From CAYPHJ01 sp964410485 (GTDB taxonomy: Bacteria; Desulfobacterota; Binatia; UBA9968), in the NCBI GenBank assembly GCA_964410485.1, contig CAYPHJ010000017.1, positions 1 to 57,069 of the forward strand: DNA of 57,069 bases, given 5' to 3'. The notes below the pieces were generated by a model, which did not search any database, was not told the DNA's origin, and saw nothing but the letters and a program-made list of their open reading frames with translations. Positions 32,272 through 41,420 of this stretch are shown piece after piece (the stretch's first letter is position 1; every line of letters begins with the position of its first letter). Both the position numbers and the translations under genes were made by a program.

Positions 32272-33468
32272 ATGGATCACGCGCCCGAAGCAAAATTCGA
32301 AGAGCCAAAAGACAACAGAACCAGAGCCGGGCTTGGCAAGTTTCTCAAGCCGAATAGCCCTTATGATAACTTCATGGATGGCCAAGGCATACCGATCTAT
32401 CGCCACATCGGTGTGCGCCGCGTTCAGGATCTGCCCCGTAAACCATGGAAGCGCCTGGGCGGAAGCGGTACTTTTATCCAACTTCTTGGCACCGAGGGGT
32501 TATGGGGCTCCTACGTTGTCGAGGTTCCCGGCGCCGGAGCGTTAAATCCGGAAAAACACATGTATGAAGAACAGTACCTCGTTGTCGAGGGCCGGGGCAC
32601 TACGGAAGTTTGGATCGATGGCAACCCAAAGAAACTAACTTTCGAATGGCAGAAGGGCTCCGTATTTGCCATTCCGTTGAACGCATGGCACCGCATCGTC
32701 AACGCAACTTCGAGTCCGGCGCTGCTTCTCGCCGGAACCACCGCGCCGAACGTGATGAACCTGTTCGCCAGCGAGGATTTTATCTTTAACTGCCCCTATC
32801 ACTTCAAAGATCGTTTCGATCCCTCCGACGATTACTACAAGTATAAAGAGGACGTGCGGCCTGATCCGGTGCGCGGTCTCGCAATGCGGCAAACCAACAT
32901 TATTCCCGACGTGATGGCCTGCGAGCTGCCTCTTGACAATCGCCGCTCGCCGGGCTATCGGCGCATCGAGCCGCACATGGCAGGCCAGCAATTCTATTTC
33001 TGGATCGGCCAGCACGAAACCGGCCGTTATTCGAAAGCCCATGCTCACGGCTCAGCCGCAGTCCTCATATGCCTGAGCGGCAAAGGCTACACCTACACCT
33101 GGCCTAGCAGTCTCGGCACACGCCCATGGGAATCCGGCAAGACTGAATTGATTAAACGACAGGACTATGAACCCGTAGGCATGGTGAGCGCGGCGCCAAT
33201 GAGCGGCAACTGGTTCCATGCCCATTTTGGGGCAAGCAAAGAGCCGCTGCGGTTAACGGCTTGGTTCGGTCCCAACGCGCCCGGACGTGAGCGCGGCCGT
33301 CCCGGAGAAAAGGCCATCGATTATGGCGCGATTGACCTCAAAGACGGCGGCACGGCGATTCCCTACAACGAAGAAGACCCGTTCTTGCGCAAGGAGTTCG
33401 AAGAAACACTCGTTGGCGTTGGTGCAAAGTCCAGGATGGAACCGGAGCTCTACGAGAGGTCATACTAA
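32272..33468 (+). CDS. Bicupin protein (gentisate-dioxygenase-like fold)
   Basis: 398-residue protein with two cupin modules, starting at the ATG after AAGGAGGCATT. Module 1, about residues 80-165: MYEEQYLVVEGRGTTEVWID and FAIPLNAWHRIVNA. Module 2, about 240-330: YSKAHAHGSAAVLICLSGKG with the HAH metal pair, and SGNWFHAHFGASKEPLRLTAW with further His. Only the second module has the full His set, so one metal site is likely. The fold is that of gentisate 1,2-dioxygenase and related ring-cleaving enzymes, but identity is too uncertain for a reaction. It is followed by the EutA-like gene, 97 bp downstream. Confidence 0.75.
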   Translation: MDHAPEAKFEEPKDNRTRAGLGKFLKPNSPYDNFMDGQGIPIYRHIGVRRVQDLPRKPWKRLGGSGTFIQLLGTEGLWGSYVVEVPGAGALNPEKHMYEEQYLVVEGRGTTEVWIDGNPKKLTFEWQKGSVFAIPLNAWHRIVNATSSPALLLAGTTAPNVMNLFASEDFIFNCPYHFKDRFDPSDDYYKYKEDVRPDPVRGLAMRQTNIIPDVMACELPLDNRRSPGYRRIEPHMAGQQFYFWIGQHETGRYSKAHAHGSAAVLICLSGKGYTYTWPSSLGTRPWESGKTELIKRQDYEPVGMVSAAPMSGNWFHAHFGASKEPLRLTAWFGPNAPGRERGRPGEKAIDYGAIDLKDGGTAIPYNEEDPFLRKEFEETLVGVGAKSRMEPELYERSY

Positions 33469-33473
33469 GTAGC

Positions 33474-33527
33474 GTCTCGAGTCTAGGGTTCAGGGTGTTG
33501 GGTTTCGAAATTAACGAGACTCGAGAC
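33474..33527. repeat. GTCTCGAGTCT perfect inverted repeat
   Basis: GTCTCGAGTCT (33474-33484) and AGACTCGAGAC (33517-33527) are exact reverse complements, with GGGTT words between. Member of the GGTCTCG family, placed between the bicupin and EutA-like genes. Confidence 0.75.
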
Positions 33528-33565
33528 CCGAATCGTGGACGACTTTGCCCAAAACAAGGATTTTC

Positions 33566-35053
33566 ATGGACGGCACCATACCCAGAGGTTCGTTTTCTAA
33601 TGCCAACCGCCACATGCAGGAGGAAGAAAGGCTCGAACTCACCAGCGTGGGCGTGGACATCGGCTCCTCCACAACTCACCTGGTTTTCTCCCGCCTCGAA
33701 CTGACACTCGAAGGTTCCCGCTACCGTGTAACCCGGCGTGAAATCTTGTCGGAATCGGAGATCCTGCTCACCCCCTATGTGGACGATACGCGCATCGACG
33801 TAGAAGCTCTCGAAGCTTTTATCAACCAGCAGTACAAGGCGGCTAACATTAAACGCGAGAATGTCGACACCGGGGCTTTGATTTTGACGGGGGTCGCAGT
33901 ACGCAGGCGCAACGCCCGCGCCATCGCGGAGCTATTCGCGCAGGAGGCGGGCCGGTTTGTTGCCGTCAGCGCGGGGGATGGACTCGAGGCGACCATGGCG
34001 GCGTATGGTAGCGGCGCTGTGGCGCACTCGGCAAAGACTGGTGGTGTCGTTCTCAACGTCGACATTGGCGGCGGTACCAGCAAATTTGCCATTTGCAATA
34101 ACGGCAAAGTTCAGGAAGTCACGGCCATCGATGTCGGGGCGCGACTGGTGGCCTTCGACTCCGATGGTATCATCGTGCGCATCGAAGAGGCGGGGCGGAA
34201 ACACGCCGCATCTGTGGGACTCGAATTAAAACTGGGCGAAACAATAACTGCCGATGAGCTTCGGCCCATGGTCGGTATGATGTGCGACAACTTAATGGAA
34301 CTGGTCGGCTGTGGGTTTATCAGCGAGAGCACCCGCTCGTTATTGCGGCTGCCACCTCTGACCTACAGCGGCGAGATCGATTCCATTACTTTTTCCGGAG
34401 GTGTGTCGGAGTTTATATACCGGCGGGAAAAACAGAGCTTCGGTGACTTGGGTCCCCTGCTCGCGGATGAAATCAACCGCCGTATCCAGGAAGCGGCAAT
34501 CCTGGTGATGGAGCCGGCCGCCAGAATACGGGCTACGGTCATCGGCGCCTCCCAGTACACGATCCAGGTAAGCGGCAATACCATCTTTATCACCCCGCCC
34601 GAGGCGGTGCCGGTGCGTAATGTACCCGTGGTGGCGCCCGCCCTTCCCCTGGATAGTGAAACCATTGATCCCGCCGCCGTTCGAGATTCGATGGTCACCT
34701 CGCTCGTGAGACTCGATCTCGCCAGCGGCAAACAACCGGTGGCTCTTGCTTTTCACTGGGAAGGCTCAGCGACATTTGCCCGCCTGCAGGCGTTTTGTTC
34801 CGGAGTGGCAGACGGCATGAGAGACATCTTGATCAGGGGCCATCCGCTGACACTCGTCAATGACGGCGACATCGGCGGCATCATAGGGCTCCACTTTCAA
34901 GAAGAGCTCAAGATCGCAAACCCAATTATCTCGATCGACGGGATTGCTCTGAACGAGTTCGATTATATCGATATCGGCGCCTTGATCGAGTCTTCAGGCT
35001 CAGTGCCCGTTGTCATTAAATCGCTGATCTTTCCTGCTTCGGCGGAGTCTTAG
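33566..35053 (+). CDS. eutA: EutA-like ethanolamine ammonia-lyase reactivating factor
   Basis: 495-residue actin/Hsp70-fold ATPase of the EutA family. Phosphate-1 motif SVGVDIGSSTTHLVFSRLEL, phosphate-2 region VVLNVDIGGGTSKFAICNNG, SFGDLGPLLADEIN, ARIRATVIGASQYTIQVSG and the end FDYIDIGALIESSGSVPVV match EutA along its length. The start is the ATG at 33566 (AAGGA upstream). EutA releases damaged cobalamin from ethanolamine ammonia-lyase EutBC. No eutBC, microcompartment or cobalamin gene is in the window. Its client here may lie elsewhere or be a different enzyme. Last gene of the plus-strand unit starting at 26945, though separated from the Grd pair by a repeat element. Confidence 0.85.
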   Translation: MDGTIPRGSFSNANRHMQEEERLELTSVGVDIGSSTTHLVFSRLELTLEGSRYRVTRREILSESEILLTPYVDDTRIDVEALEAFINQQYKAANIKRENVDTGALILTGVAVRRRNARAIAELFAQEAGRFVAVSAGDGLEATMAAYGSGAVAHSAKTGGVVLNVDIGGGTSKFAICNNGKVQEVTAIDVGARLVAFDSDGIIVRIEEAGRKHAASVGLELKLGETITADELRPMVGMMCDNLMELVGCGFISESTRSLLRLPPLTYSGEIDSITFSGGVSEFIYRREKQSFGDLGPLLADEINRRIQEAAILVMEPAARIRATVIGASQYTIQVSGNTIFITPPEAVPVRNVPVVAPALPLDSETIDPAAVRDSMVTSLVRLDLASGKQPVALAFHWEGSATFARLQAFCSGVADGMRDILIRGHPLTLVNDGDIGGIIGLHFQEELKIANPIISIDGIALNEFDYIDIGALIESSGSVPVVIKSLIFPASAES

Positions 35054-35362
35054 TCTCCTTTTGGGCTCCCGGGTTTACAGGCTCGGAGGATGCTTCTCGC
35101 GCCAAGGCGCCAAGCACGCCAAGAAGATTGGTCTTCTAGGACGCCCCTTGCATCTCAGAACAATTCTTTGCGATCTTTGCCTTCTTTGTGGTTGAATTAC
35201 TTTTTCTTGGGCTCGCGCCCTTGCGGCATGCACTTGACGCTTAGCTATCTTACCTTTTGCGCCTTTGGTCCCTTCGACTATCGCTCAGGACATGCTCTGC
35301 GGGAGAGGTTCCGAGTTTTTCGGTGCGGCTTCGCCGCGTGAGGAACAATCGGGACAGAAGAA
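35054..35362. other. 310-bp convergent intergenic region
   Basis: Contains the CGCCAAG/CTTTGCG repeat at 35096-35195. The rest shows no gene or terminator with a T tract. Confidence 0.4.
35096..35195. repeat. CGCCAAG / CTTTGCG word repeat, inverted
   Basis: Left arm TCTCGCGCCAAGGCGCCAAG plus CACGCCAAGAAG; right arm CAATTCTTTGCGATCTTTGC plus CTTCTTTGTGG. The arms are imperfect reverse complements. Second well-preserved member of the family at 10905. Confidence 0.7.
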
Positions 35363-37240
35363 TCAGACCATATTCGCCGTGTGCGTGGCTGCAAATGTCA
35401 GGTCGACAAGCGTGGCGGAAGGCTGATGCCCGCAGGGTATGCGCACGGTAAACGTCGTACCCTGCCCGGGCTGACTGTCCACTTGGATAGTGCCTTCGAG
35501 CAAGTTCATGAACCTCTTGACGATGTAGAGCCCCAGGCCGACGCCGCCATGCGCGCGCGTATCCGAGCTATCGACCTGGCGAAAGCGCTCGAAAATATTC
35601 GGCAACTGATCTTTGGGAATCCCGACTCCGGTGTCCGAAACTTTGAAGAGGACCGTTTTTTTTGCCGGCAGATAGCGTCCGGAGATCGTCACGCTTCCCT
35701 GATCGGTAAACTTGATCGCGTTGTTGATCAGATTCTCCAAAATGTGCTTTAGTTTGCCCCGATCGGTGCACACCACCGGCAAGTCGGTCGGAAAATCCCA
35801 CACAAGAGCTAGATCTTTGCCCAGCGGATAATCGTATGAGGAGCGCAACTCAGAAACAAATTCCCACAGGTTGACCTCGTGGATGTCTGCCTGGAGCATG
35901 TCGGCTTCGATGCTACTCACCTGCAGCACGCTGTTGATCAGTGAATGAAGTTCGCGTGATTGCCTCGCGATGGTTTCGAGCGCCTTTTCTTGGATCGGAG
36001 TGATTTCGCCAAGCATCGCTTCAAGAAGCATATTGGTGTAACCGGAGATCACGTTGAGCGGGGTCCTGAGCTCATGCGAGACAACTCCCAAAAACTCGTC
36101 CTTCACTTTGTTTGCATTGCGCAGCTCATCCGCTTGTCGCTGTACGCGGTCGAACAGCTGCGCATGGTGAACTGCAAGCGCCGTATGGCCGGCCAACGTT
36201 GACAAGAATCCCAACTCATCAGCCGACAACGAGCGTTCTTCCCGGGTCAGGAAGGTCACACTCCCCAGGGCTTCTCCATTGGCGACCAGCGGCACTCCAA
36301 TCATCGCGACCAGGCCACGTTGGCAAAACCACTCTGGATTTTCAATGCCGTCATGGGCAAGGAGGTCGGCAATCAGCAACGGCGTCCTTGTCTCAATAAC
36401 CGAGTCAAAAAAGGCGTAAGGATCGTAAGAGAGGTCTTTGCCGGGAGCGTCAACACCCTTGCTTCCAATGGTTTCCATCGCCCCGGTCTCGGGGTTTCGC
36501 AAGCGTACGATAGCCGCCGCATAGGGAAGATGCGCCAGGGCTTTGTGTAAAAACAAGCTTAGCACCTGCGCGGCCTCGATGGTTGAAGTCACTGCCAAAT
36601 TGACATCATGAAGGACTGCGAGCCGATCACGGTTCCGTCTGATCTCTTCGGCCGCCTGCTGCTGTCTGCGCGCCTCCGCCGCGTTATCGAGAGCGACACG
36701 GCGCATGCGCTCGACTTGCGCAAAATAGCCATAAAAAATCGCAATCACCATGGGAAAGGGCAAGCGCAAGTACGCGCTCGCATCCAGCATGGAGCTCGAG
36801 TGGAAGACCACGTAGCCGTAAAGCAGCGGCGACACAAAAGTAATCACCAGCAGCCCTCGCGGATCATTGCAGATGCAACTCAACAGGAGTGTAAAAAAAC
36901 AAGCGATGTAAAAATCGGACGTGGCGCCACCGCTCACCGCAAGCGCAACCGCGATGAAAACGGTATCAAAAAAGAGGAGCGGGCCATAGAAATAAGGCGA
37001 CGCGAAAGAATCGTCGTCTATCAAATACAAGGAAACGTTGGTAAGAAGATAAAAAAGCAGAATCGCGTGCGTTTGGATCGTTGGCAGCCACGCTTCGGGC
37101 GAATACAATAACAAATAACAGCAGAGAATGACGAGCGGCCAACGCAACTGAATGATAGTGTTCTTTTTGGCGCCTTCGAAGAGTCGGTCGAGATGTACGA
37201 AGGACGCGTATGGCGGGCGAAATGTTTCTGTCGTGTCCAT
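35363..37240 (-). CDS. Membrane sensor histidine kinase with GAF domain
   Basis: 625 residues. About six membrane helices in residues 30-195, then a coiled segment (NAAEARRQQQAAEEIRRNRD). A GAF domain follows at about 215-370 (LHDVNLAVTSTIEAAQVLSL, GLVAMIGVPLVANGEALGSV), then HisKA with the phospho-His in VVSHELRTPLN. HATPase_c has the N box HILENLINNAIKF, G1 DTGVGIP and G2 GGVGLGLYIVKR. All catalytic motifs are intact. No response regulator is adjacent; the lone receiver at 5430 is 30 kb away. The signal sensed is unknown. The last 25 residues after the catalytic domain are not conserved. Confidence 0.9.
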   Translation of the reverse strand: MDTTETFRPPYASFVHLDRLFEGAKKNTIIQLRWPLVILCCYLLLYSPEAWLPTIQTHAILLFYLLTNVSLYLIDDDSFASPYFYGPLLFFDTVFIAVALAVSGGATSDFYIACFFTLLLSCICNDPRGLLVITFVSPLLYGYVVFHSSSMLDASAYLRLPFPMVIAIFYGYFAQVERMRRVALDNAAEARRQQQAAEEIRRNRDRLAVLHDVNLAVTSTIEAAQVLSLFLHKALAHLPYAAAIVRLRNPETGAMETIGSKGVDAPGKDLSYDPYAFFDSVIETRTPLLIADLLAHDGIENPEWFCQRGLVAMIGVPLVANGEALGSVTFLTREERSLSADELGFLSTLAGHTALAVHHAQLFDRVQRQADELRNANKVKDEFLGVVSHELRTPLNVISGYTNMLLEAMLGEITPIQEKALETIARQSRELHSLINSVLQVSSIEADMLQADIHEVNLWEFVSELRSSYDYPLGKDLALVWDFPTDLPVVCTDRGKLKHILENLINNAIKFTDQGSVTISGRYLPAKKTVLFKVSDTGVGIPKDQLPNIFERFRQVDSSDTRAHGGVGLGLYIVKRFMNLLEGTIQVDSQPGQGTTFTVRIPCGHQPSATLVDLTFAATHTANMV

Positions 37241-37550
37241 ACAATACGCGGCCTCATGGCGAGGCCAAAGGGCACGAGTGCATATTGCATGCCAATGGTT
37301 TCGCGCCGCCTTGCACGCGTTGAGTTACCCATTAATGCAAGGAACTTAATGGCTTAGCATTCTGGCAACGAAAAGCGATGCTCTCTAGGAACGGCCTTTG
37401 CACAATCGCAAGCATTTCAGGACACAATTGTCGCGGAACAAAAAATCGTCTCTTTAGCGTCTTCCAATCACCACCTTAGATCAGCAAACGAAGTCGCTGT
37501 TGACAGAAGAGATGATCTTTGGAAAGAATCCGGCAACAGGAGGGCGCGCT
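37241..37550. other. 310-bp divergent promoter region
   Basis: Lies between the histidine kinase (-) and the VOC/Rieske operon (+). Apart from the CAGGAGGGC ribosome-binding site of the VOC gene I see no reliable promoter, operator or RNA. Confidence 0.4.
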
Positions 37551-38363
37551 ATGTTGACTAAGATCAGACACATCGCCATTCATACGGAGAACCACGCGCG
37601 AATGGCCGGTTTCTACAAGGCTGTTTTCGGCATGAGGAAAATCACCGAGGGAATGACAGACGAGCACGGCAATTATAACAAAGAACGGGGTCACCTGAGC
37701 GATGGCGTCATCGGTCTCGCGCTGCTGCAGCGGCAACCCGGATTCAGCGCTGGCTTGGATCACTTCGGTCTCGAGGTGGAAGACGTACAAGAAGTCCGCG
37801 ATCGTCTGAAGCGCCTTTATCCCGACGTATTTATCGCCCAAAGCCAAAGCCATGTGCCTTTTGCCGGGCTGCGCACCCACGATCCGGACGGAAATCAGTT
37901 CGATCTCTCACAAAAAGGAATGGCCAATGTGCGCGAAGGTTATTTGCAAGAGGGTTGGGAACAGCCACGCTGGATCAATCACGTCGCTATTCGTAGCGCT
38001 CGTGCCGCGCAGATCGCAGAATATTATCAGAAGATTTTTGACCTGAAACCAGTGGAAGGTCTGTCCGGAAACAACAGCTACTATTTGACAGATGGAAAAG
38101 TGATTCTGGCAATCCGGCCGTGGGACATGATGTCGTATCGGGGTTTATGGGCCGGCCTGGACCATTTTGGCTTTAAAGTCGAAGATCTCGACGCCACGAA
38201 AAAAGACCTGAATAGCGTTCGCGACACCGCTCCAACGTCAGCAGCACGGAAAATCGCCATTGGCCGCGATGGTGAGACGCGCCAGAAGAATTTGGAAGCT
38301 TGCAAGCTGTGCCGCTATGCCCTCGCCGATCCGGATGGCGTCTTGCTCGATCTTACTGAGTAA
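37551..38363 (+). CDS. Two-module VOC-superfamily protein, extradiol-dioxygenase-like
   Basis: 270-residue protein with two vicinal-oxygen-chelate modules. Module 1: KIRHIAIHTENHARMAGFYK, GLDHFGLEVEDVQEV, HDPDGNQFDLSQ. Module 2: WINHVAIRSARAAQIAEYYQ, GLDHFGFKVEDLDATKK, LADPDGVLLDLTE. His residues stand at the metal positions in both. The ATG at 37551 has GGAGG upstream. The stop overlaps the Rieske ATG (TAATG), so it is a two-gene operon. A ring-cleaving or other oxygenase role next to a Rieske hydroxylase is plausible. The missing Glu at the second module end (Asp instead) makes this less certain. Confidence 0.8.
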   Translation: MLTKIRHIAIHTENHARMAGFYKAVFGMRKITEGMTDEHGNYNKERGHLSDGVIGLALLQRQPGFSAGLDHFGLEVEDVQEVRDRLKRLYPDVFIAQSQSHVPFAGLRTHDPDGNQFDLSQKGMANVREGYLQEGWEQPRWINHVAIRSARAAQIAEYYQKIFDLKPVEGLSGNNSYYLTDGKVILAIRPWDMMSYRGLWAGLDHFGFKVEDLDATKKDLNSVRDTAPTSAARKIAIGRDGETRQKNLEACKLCRYALADPDGVLLDLTE

Positions 38364-39484
38364 TGCCTTCCATCAGAGAGATCGTAGAGAGCTACAATCC
38401 GGATAGCCCGCTTGCCGAAACATCGACCATCCCCGCCGCCTGGTATCTCCATCCTGGGATGCTGAGGCTCGAGCGGCGGTCGGTCTTTACACGGTCGTGG
38501 CAGTGGATTGGGCGCGCCGACCAGGTCCGTGAGGCCGGGCAGTATGTCGCTACCGACATTGCCGGCGAGCCGCTGATAACGGTTCGGGGCGACGACGGCC
38601 AGCTGCGCGCCTTCTACAATGTCTGCCGCCATCATGCGGCCATGATCGTGCCTCGATCCGAAGGCTGCACTCGGATCCTGAGATGCCCATATCATGGTTG
38701 GACCTACAATCTTAGAGGAGAGCTTAAAATAACGCCGGATTTTAGCGGGGTACGCAACTTTGACCGGTCGGCAAATGGTCTGGTAGCAGTCCAGGTGGAC
38801 GTTTGGGAGAATTGGGTTTTTGTGAAGCTTGATCCTGATGGCCCGTCTCTAGCCAAGTTTTTGGGCGCCGATCTCGTCAACCAATTTCGCAGATTACGCG
38901 TTGACAAGCTTCACTGGTTGGAGCGGCGGCGCTATTCGCTGAACTGTAACTGGAAGGTGTTTGTCGACAATTATCTGGATGGCGGCTACCATGTACCCAT
39001 GCTCCACCGAGCGCTCAATACGGTTCTCGATTACGGTCAGTACACGGTTGAGAACGGCGACCGCTTTTGCCTCCAGTCGAGCCCGATCTCAACGGAAAAA
39101 GCAGACACTCGAGTTAGCCAGGTGCGCAAGGGAAAGCGCGCGCGCTATTATTGGATCTATCCCAACTTGATGATCAACCTGTACGAGGGAGTCATGGACA
39201 CGCATGTCGTTTATCCCGTCGGGCTCGATCGCAGCGAGATCATTTTTGATTTTTATTTTGTCGACGTGTCGGAGCGAGCCCGTGCGCGTAACGTCGCGAG
39301 CATTGATGCAAGCCATCTCATACAGGAAGAGGACGCCTCGATCTGTAGCTCGGTTCAGCGAGGTCTCGCGTCTCGAGCGTACCGGTCAGGCCGCCTCTCG
39401 GTCCGCGAGGCGGGAGAACACCTGTTTCACAGGCTCCTTTATGCAGACTTGAAAACGGGGTTAGATCAGGCGGGCCGCTGCTAG
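38363..39484 (+). CDS. Rieske aromatic-ring-hydroxylating oxygenase alpha subunit
   Basis: 373 residues. The N-terminal Rieske [2Fe-2S] domain has ligands in NVCRHHAAMIV (CxH) and LRCPYHGWTY (CxxH). The C-terminal catalytic domain has the mononuclear iron site in VFVDNYLDGGYHVPMLHRAL (Asp bridging, two His) and a downstream acidic residue. Overlaps the VOC gene by one base. No beta subunit, ferredoxin or reductase gene follows, so electrons must come from elsewhere, as in many homomeric (alpha3) Rieske oxygenases. Substrate unknown; the shape is that of the demethylase/choline-type monooxygenases. Confidence 0.88.
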   Translation: MPSIREIVESYNPDSPLAETSTIPAAWYLHPGMLRLERRSVFTRSWQWIGRADQVREAGQYVATDIAGEPLITVRGDDGQLRAFYNVCRHHAAMIVPRSEGCTRILRCPYHGWTYNLRGELKITPDFSGVRNFDRSANGLVAVQVDVWENWVFVKLDPDGPSLAKFLGADLVNQFRRLRVDKLHWLERRRYSLNCNWKVFVDNYLDGGYHVPMLHRALNTVLDYGQYTVENGDRFCLQSSPISTEKADTRVSQVRKGKRARYYWIYPNLMINLYEGVMDTHVVYPVGLDRSEIIFDFYFVDVSERARARNVASIDASHLIQEEDASICSSVQRGLASRAYRSGRLSVREAGEHLFHRLLYADLKTGLDQAGRC

Positions 39485-39600
39485 CGACGACGCCGGTATC
39501 ACTGAATAACTCGCTCAAAGGAAGTGGCCGTCAGCAAACCAGCAGGCAAGACCTTCGAGCCGACGTTGGCAATACCGGGGCGCAGTGCTAGCTGTTACCT

Positions 39601-39801
39601 TCAGGTTGTCTTGTGAGAAGGGTCAGGCTCCAGCCGATCGTGAAGCTCAATCTCGTCGGCTCTAAGGCCTAACTTTTTCGCCTGGCGATAACACGCATCA
39701 CAGACAATCATATCCAGCAAACAAATGCCGTGTTCTTCGCTCGTAACCCGATAGGTTCTGCCTACTCTCAATTCCCCGCAATGCTGGCAGACAAAACTCA
39801 T
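39601..39801 (-). CDS. Small four-Cys zinc-ribbon-like protein
   Basis: 66 residues from the ATG at 39801. CQHCGELRVGRTYRV and IVCDACYRQAKKLG provide two CxxC pairs about 35 residues apart, typical of a structural zinc site. An acidic tail follows (ADEIELHDRLEPDP). A GTG at 39855 would extend the start by 18 residues, but those overlap a palindrome. No family or function recognised. Neighbouring genes give no hint. Confidence 0.6.
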   Translation of the reverse strand: MSFVCQHCGELRVGRTYRVTSEEHGICLLDMIVCDACYRQAKKLGLRADEIELHDRLEPDPSHKTT

Positions 39802-39847
39802 GCAAAAGATCGGAGCAAGTAATATGCCACGCTCCCCGAACAAAAAA

Positions 39848-39897
39848 TGGGACACAGCGATCCGAGATCGTCACGTGAGTATTTTAAGTGTGTCCCA
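39848..39897. repeat. TGGGACACA...TGTGTCCCA inverted repeat
   Basis: 9-bp perfect arms (39848-39856 and 39889-39897) separated by 32 nt, followed on the plus strand by a short TCCC/GGGA stem and a T8 run at 39911-39918. It may terminate transcription on the plus strand. Confidence 0.55.
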
Positions 39898-40057
39898 CAG
39901 GCGGGATGCTTTTTTTTAACCATCACCGCCGATGCCTGAAGGCCGCATCACTTTCTTTGCAGGGAAATCGCTGCAGTCATGCAGGGCGGAATCCTTCGCG
40001 TTGAGTGATTCACCACGTGTTCAACAACGCACCCGTAAATCGAAGCGCGCGTCCGCC

Positions 40058-41266
40058 TCACTTACCGGCCTTTATCGATTCGGCAGGAGAAGGAAGGATC
40101 CACCAGGCAAAGCAGCCGAGCAGAACCGATACCCCGCCACTTAACGCATAAACCGCATCTATCCCCGCGCGGTCTAACAACCATCCCGATCCCAAGTTCG
40201 ATGCGATCCCTGCGATGCCGACACCAACCATTGAAAGTACTGCCTGAGCGGTGGAACGTAGCCTCTCGGGTGCTATCGCATCGAGATAGAGCGGGCCACC
40301 CATGAGGAGACCGACGACCGTGACCCCGTGTAGCATTTGCACGAGCGAGAGTAGCTGCAGATCAGCAGTCACAGCGCTGAGAAGCCAACGCAACCCGCCA
40401 ACAAATACTCCAATCCCCATAAGGCCCCGCGCGCCCAGGCTCTTTAGACCGCTGCCGAAAGCCAACACCAATGGTATTTCTACCACCAGCATGTAAACCC
40501 ACATGTTGCGGATCGTCTCTATATCCCCGCCACGCGCGCGAACAAAGATGGGGAACAGCCACATCGGCCCCTGGGACAGGAGATAGGCCATAAACGAAAA
40601 TGCGAGAAAGCGCAGGTACGCGGGGTGGCCGAGCAGCAAGCGCCAGTCACCTCTGGCGGCACGTAGCGCTACAGCTCCCCTTTGTGGCAAGAAAACGCCG
40701 ATCAGGGCTGCCACCGCGGTGAGCATAGCTGTGATGATGAACATGATTTCCAGAGCTGGCTCCGAGACCGCATGAGTATTTACCGCAAGTCCGCGGGCAG
40801 TTTGATAATGTTTCAAAATCGGAGGAAACATGATTATCATCAAAAAATATCCTGCCGTCCCCCAAACACGCATAAACCCAAAAGCGTGCGGGCCGGCATT
40901 GCGCAGGACCGCCAACGTCACGGAGATCGTAATGGGCAGAACGGCAGTGCCAAATGCGGCCAATGCCGCCGTGGCCAAAAGGATGGACCAGAATCCTTGG
41001 GCGGCCGCGATTCCCAGGTAGCCCATCGCGGAGCCAAGCGAAAGCAGCACTAGGATACGACTGCGCGCGCCCGTCCGATCCGCAACCTGCCCCCAGAACG
41101 GCTGCGCGGCAATGCTGACGAGCGGTAGGATAGCCAGAACCAGCCCCAGCTCCGTACCCGAGAGCCCAGCGTTTTCTTTGAGGTAGAGACTATAGTAGGG
41201 AAGGACAATACCCACCGAGGCCATATAGACGAACCAGAAAAGCGTAAGAGTGGTCGAGCGCCACAT
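40058..41266 (-). CDS. MFS transporter (HcaT/MFS_1-like)
   Basis: 402-residue inner-membrane carrier with about 12 hydrophobic segments. Similar to the 3-phenylpropionate/galactoside-proton symporter group: LTLFWFVYMASVGIVLPYYSLYL in helix 1, the loop GQVADRTGARSRIL (MFS signature), and a second half with MGGPLYLDAIAPERLRSTAQ. Uptake of an aromatic acid would suit the Rieske neighbourhood, but this is inference. It is divergent from DUF488 and monocistronic. Confidence 0.85.
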   Translation of the reverse strand: MWRSTTLTLFWFVYMASVGIVLPYYSLYLKENAGLSGTELGLVLAILPLVSIAAQPFWGQVADRTGARSRILVLLSLGSAMGYLGIAAAQGFWSILLATAALAAFGTAVLPITISVTLAVLRNAGPHAFGFMRVWGTAGYFLMIIMFPPILKHYQTARGLAVNTHAVSEPALEIMFIITAMLTAVAALIGVFLPQRGAVALRAARGDWRLLLGHPAYLRFLAFSFMAYLLSQGPMWLFPIFVRARGGDIETIRNMWVYMLVVEIPLVLAFGSGLKSLGARGLMGIGVFVGGLRWLLSAVTADLQLLSLVQMLHGVTVVGLLMGGPLYLDAIAPERLRSTAQAVLSMVGVGIAGIASNLGSGWLLDRAGIDAVYALSGGVSVLLGCFAWWILPSPAESIKAGK

Positions 41267-41362
41267 CGCATGATCTTAGCATACTCGTGCTGGGTATCAG
41301 CAAAAGTGTTGTTAAAGTATAAAGATGCGGGCAGGTCCCCGCTTCTTCGTCCGCGGCCTTCC

Positions 41363-41417
41363 GCCGGTCGTCTTCGTCGTTCTTGTCGGTCGTCGGTCCT
41401 CGGTCGCCGGTCTCTTG
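41363..41417. repeat. CGGTCCTCGGTC word repeat
   Basis: Degenerate words such as CCGCCGGTCGTC, TTCTTGTCGGTCGTC and GGTCCTCGGTCGCCGGTCTC just upstream of the DUF488 start. Reverse of the run at 24962. Because of it I reject the longer DUF488 frame from 41325. Confidence 0.6.
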
Positions 41418-41420
41418 TTT

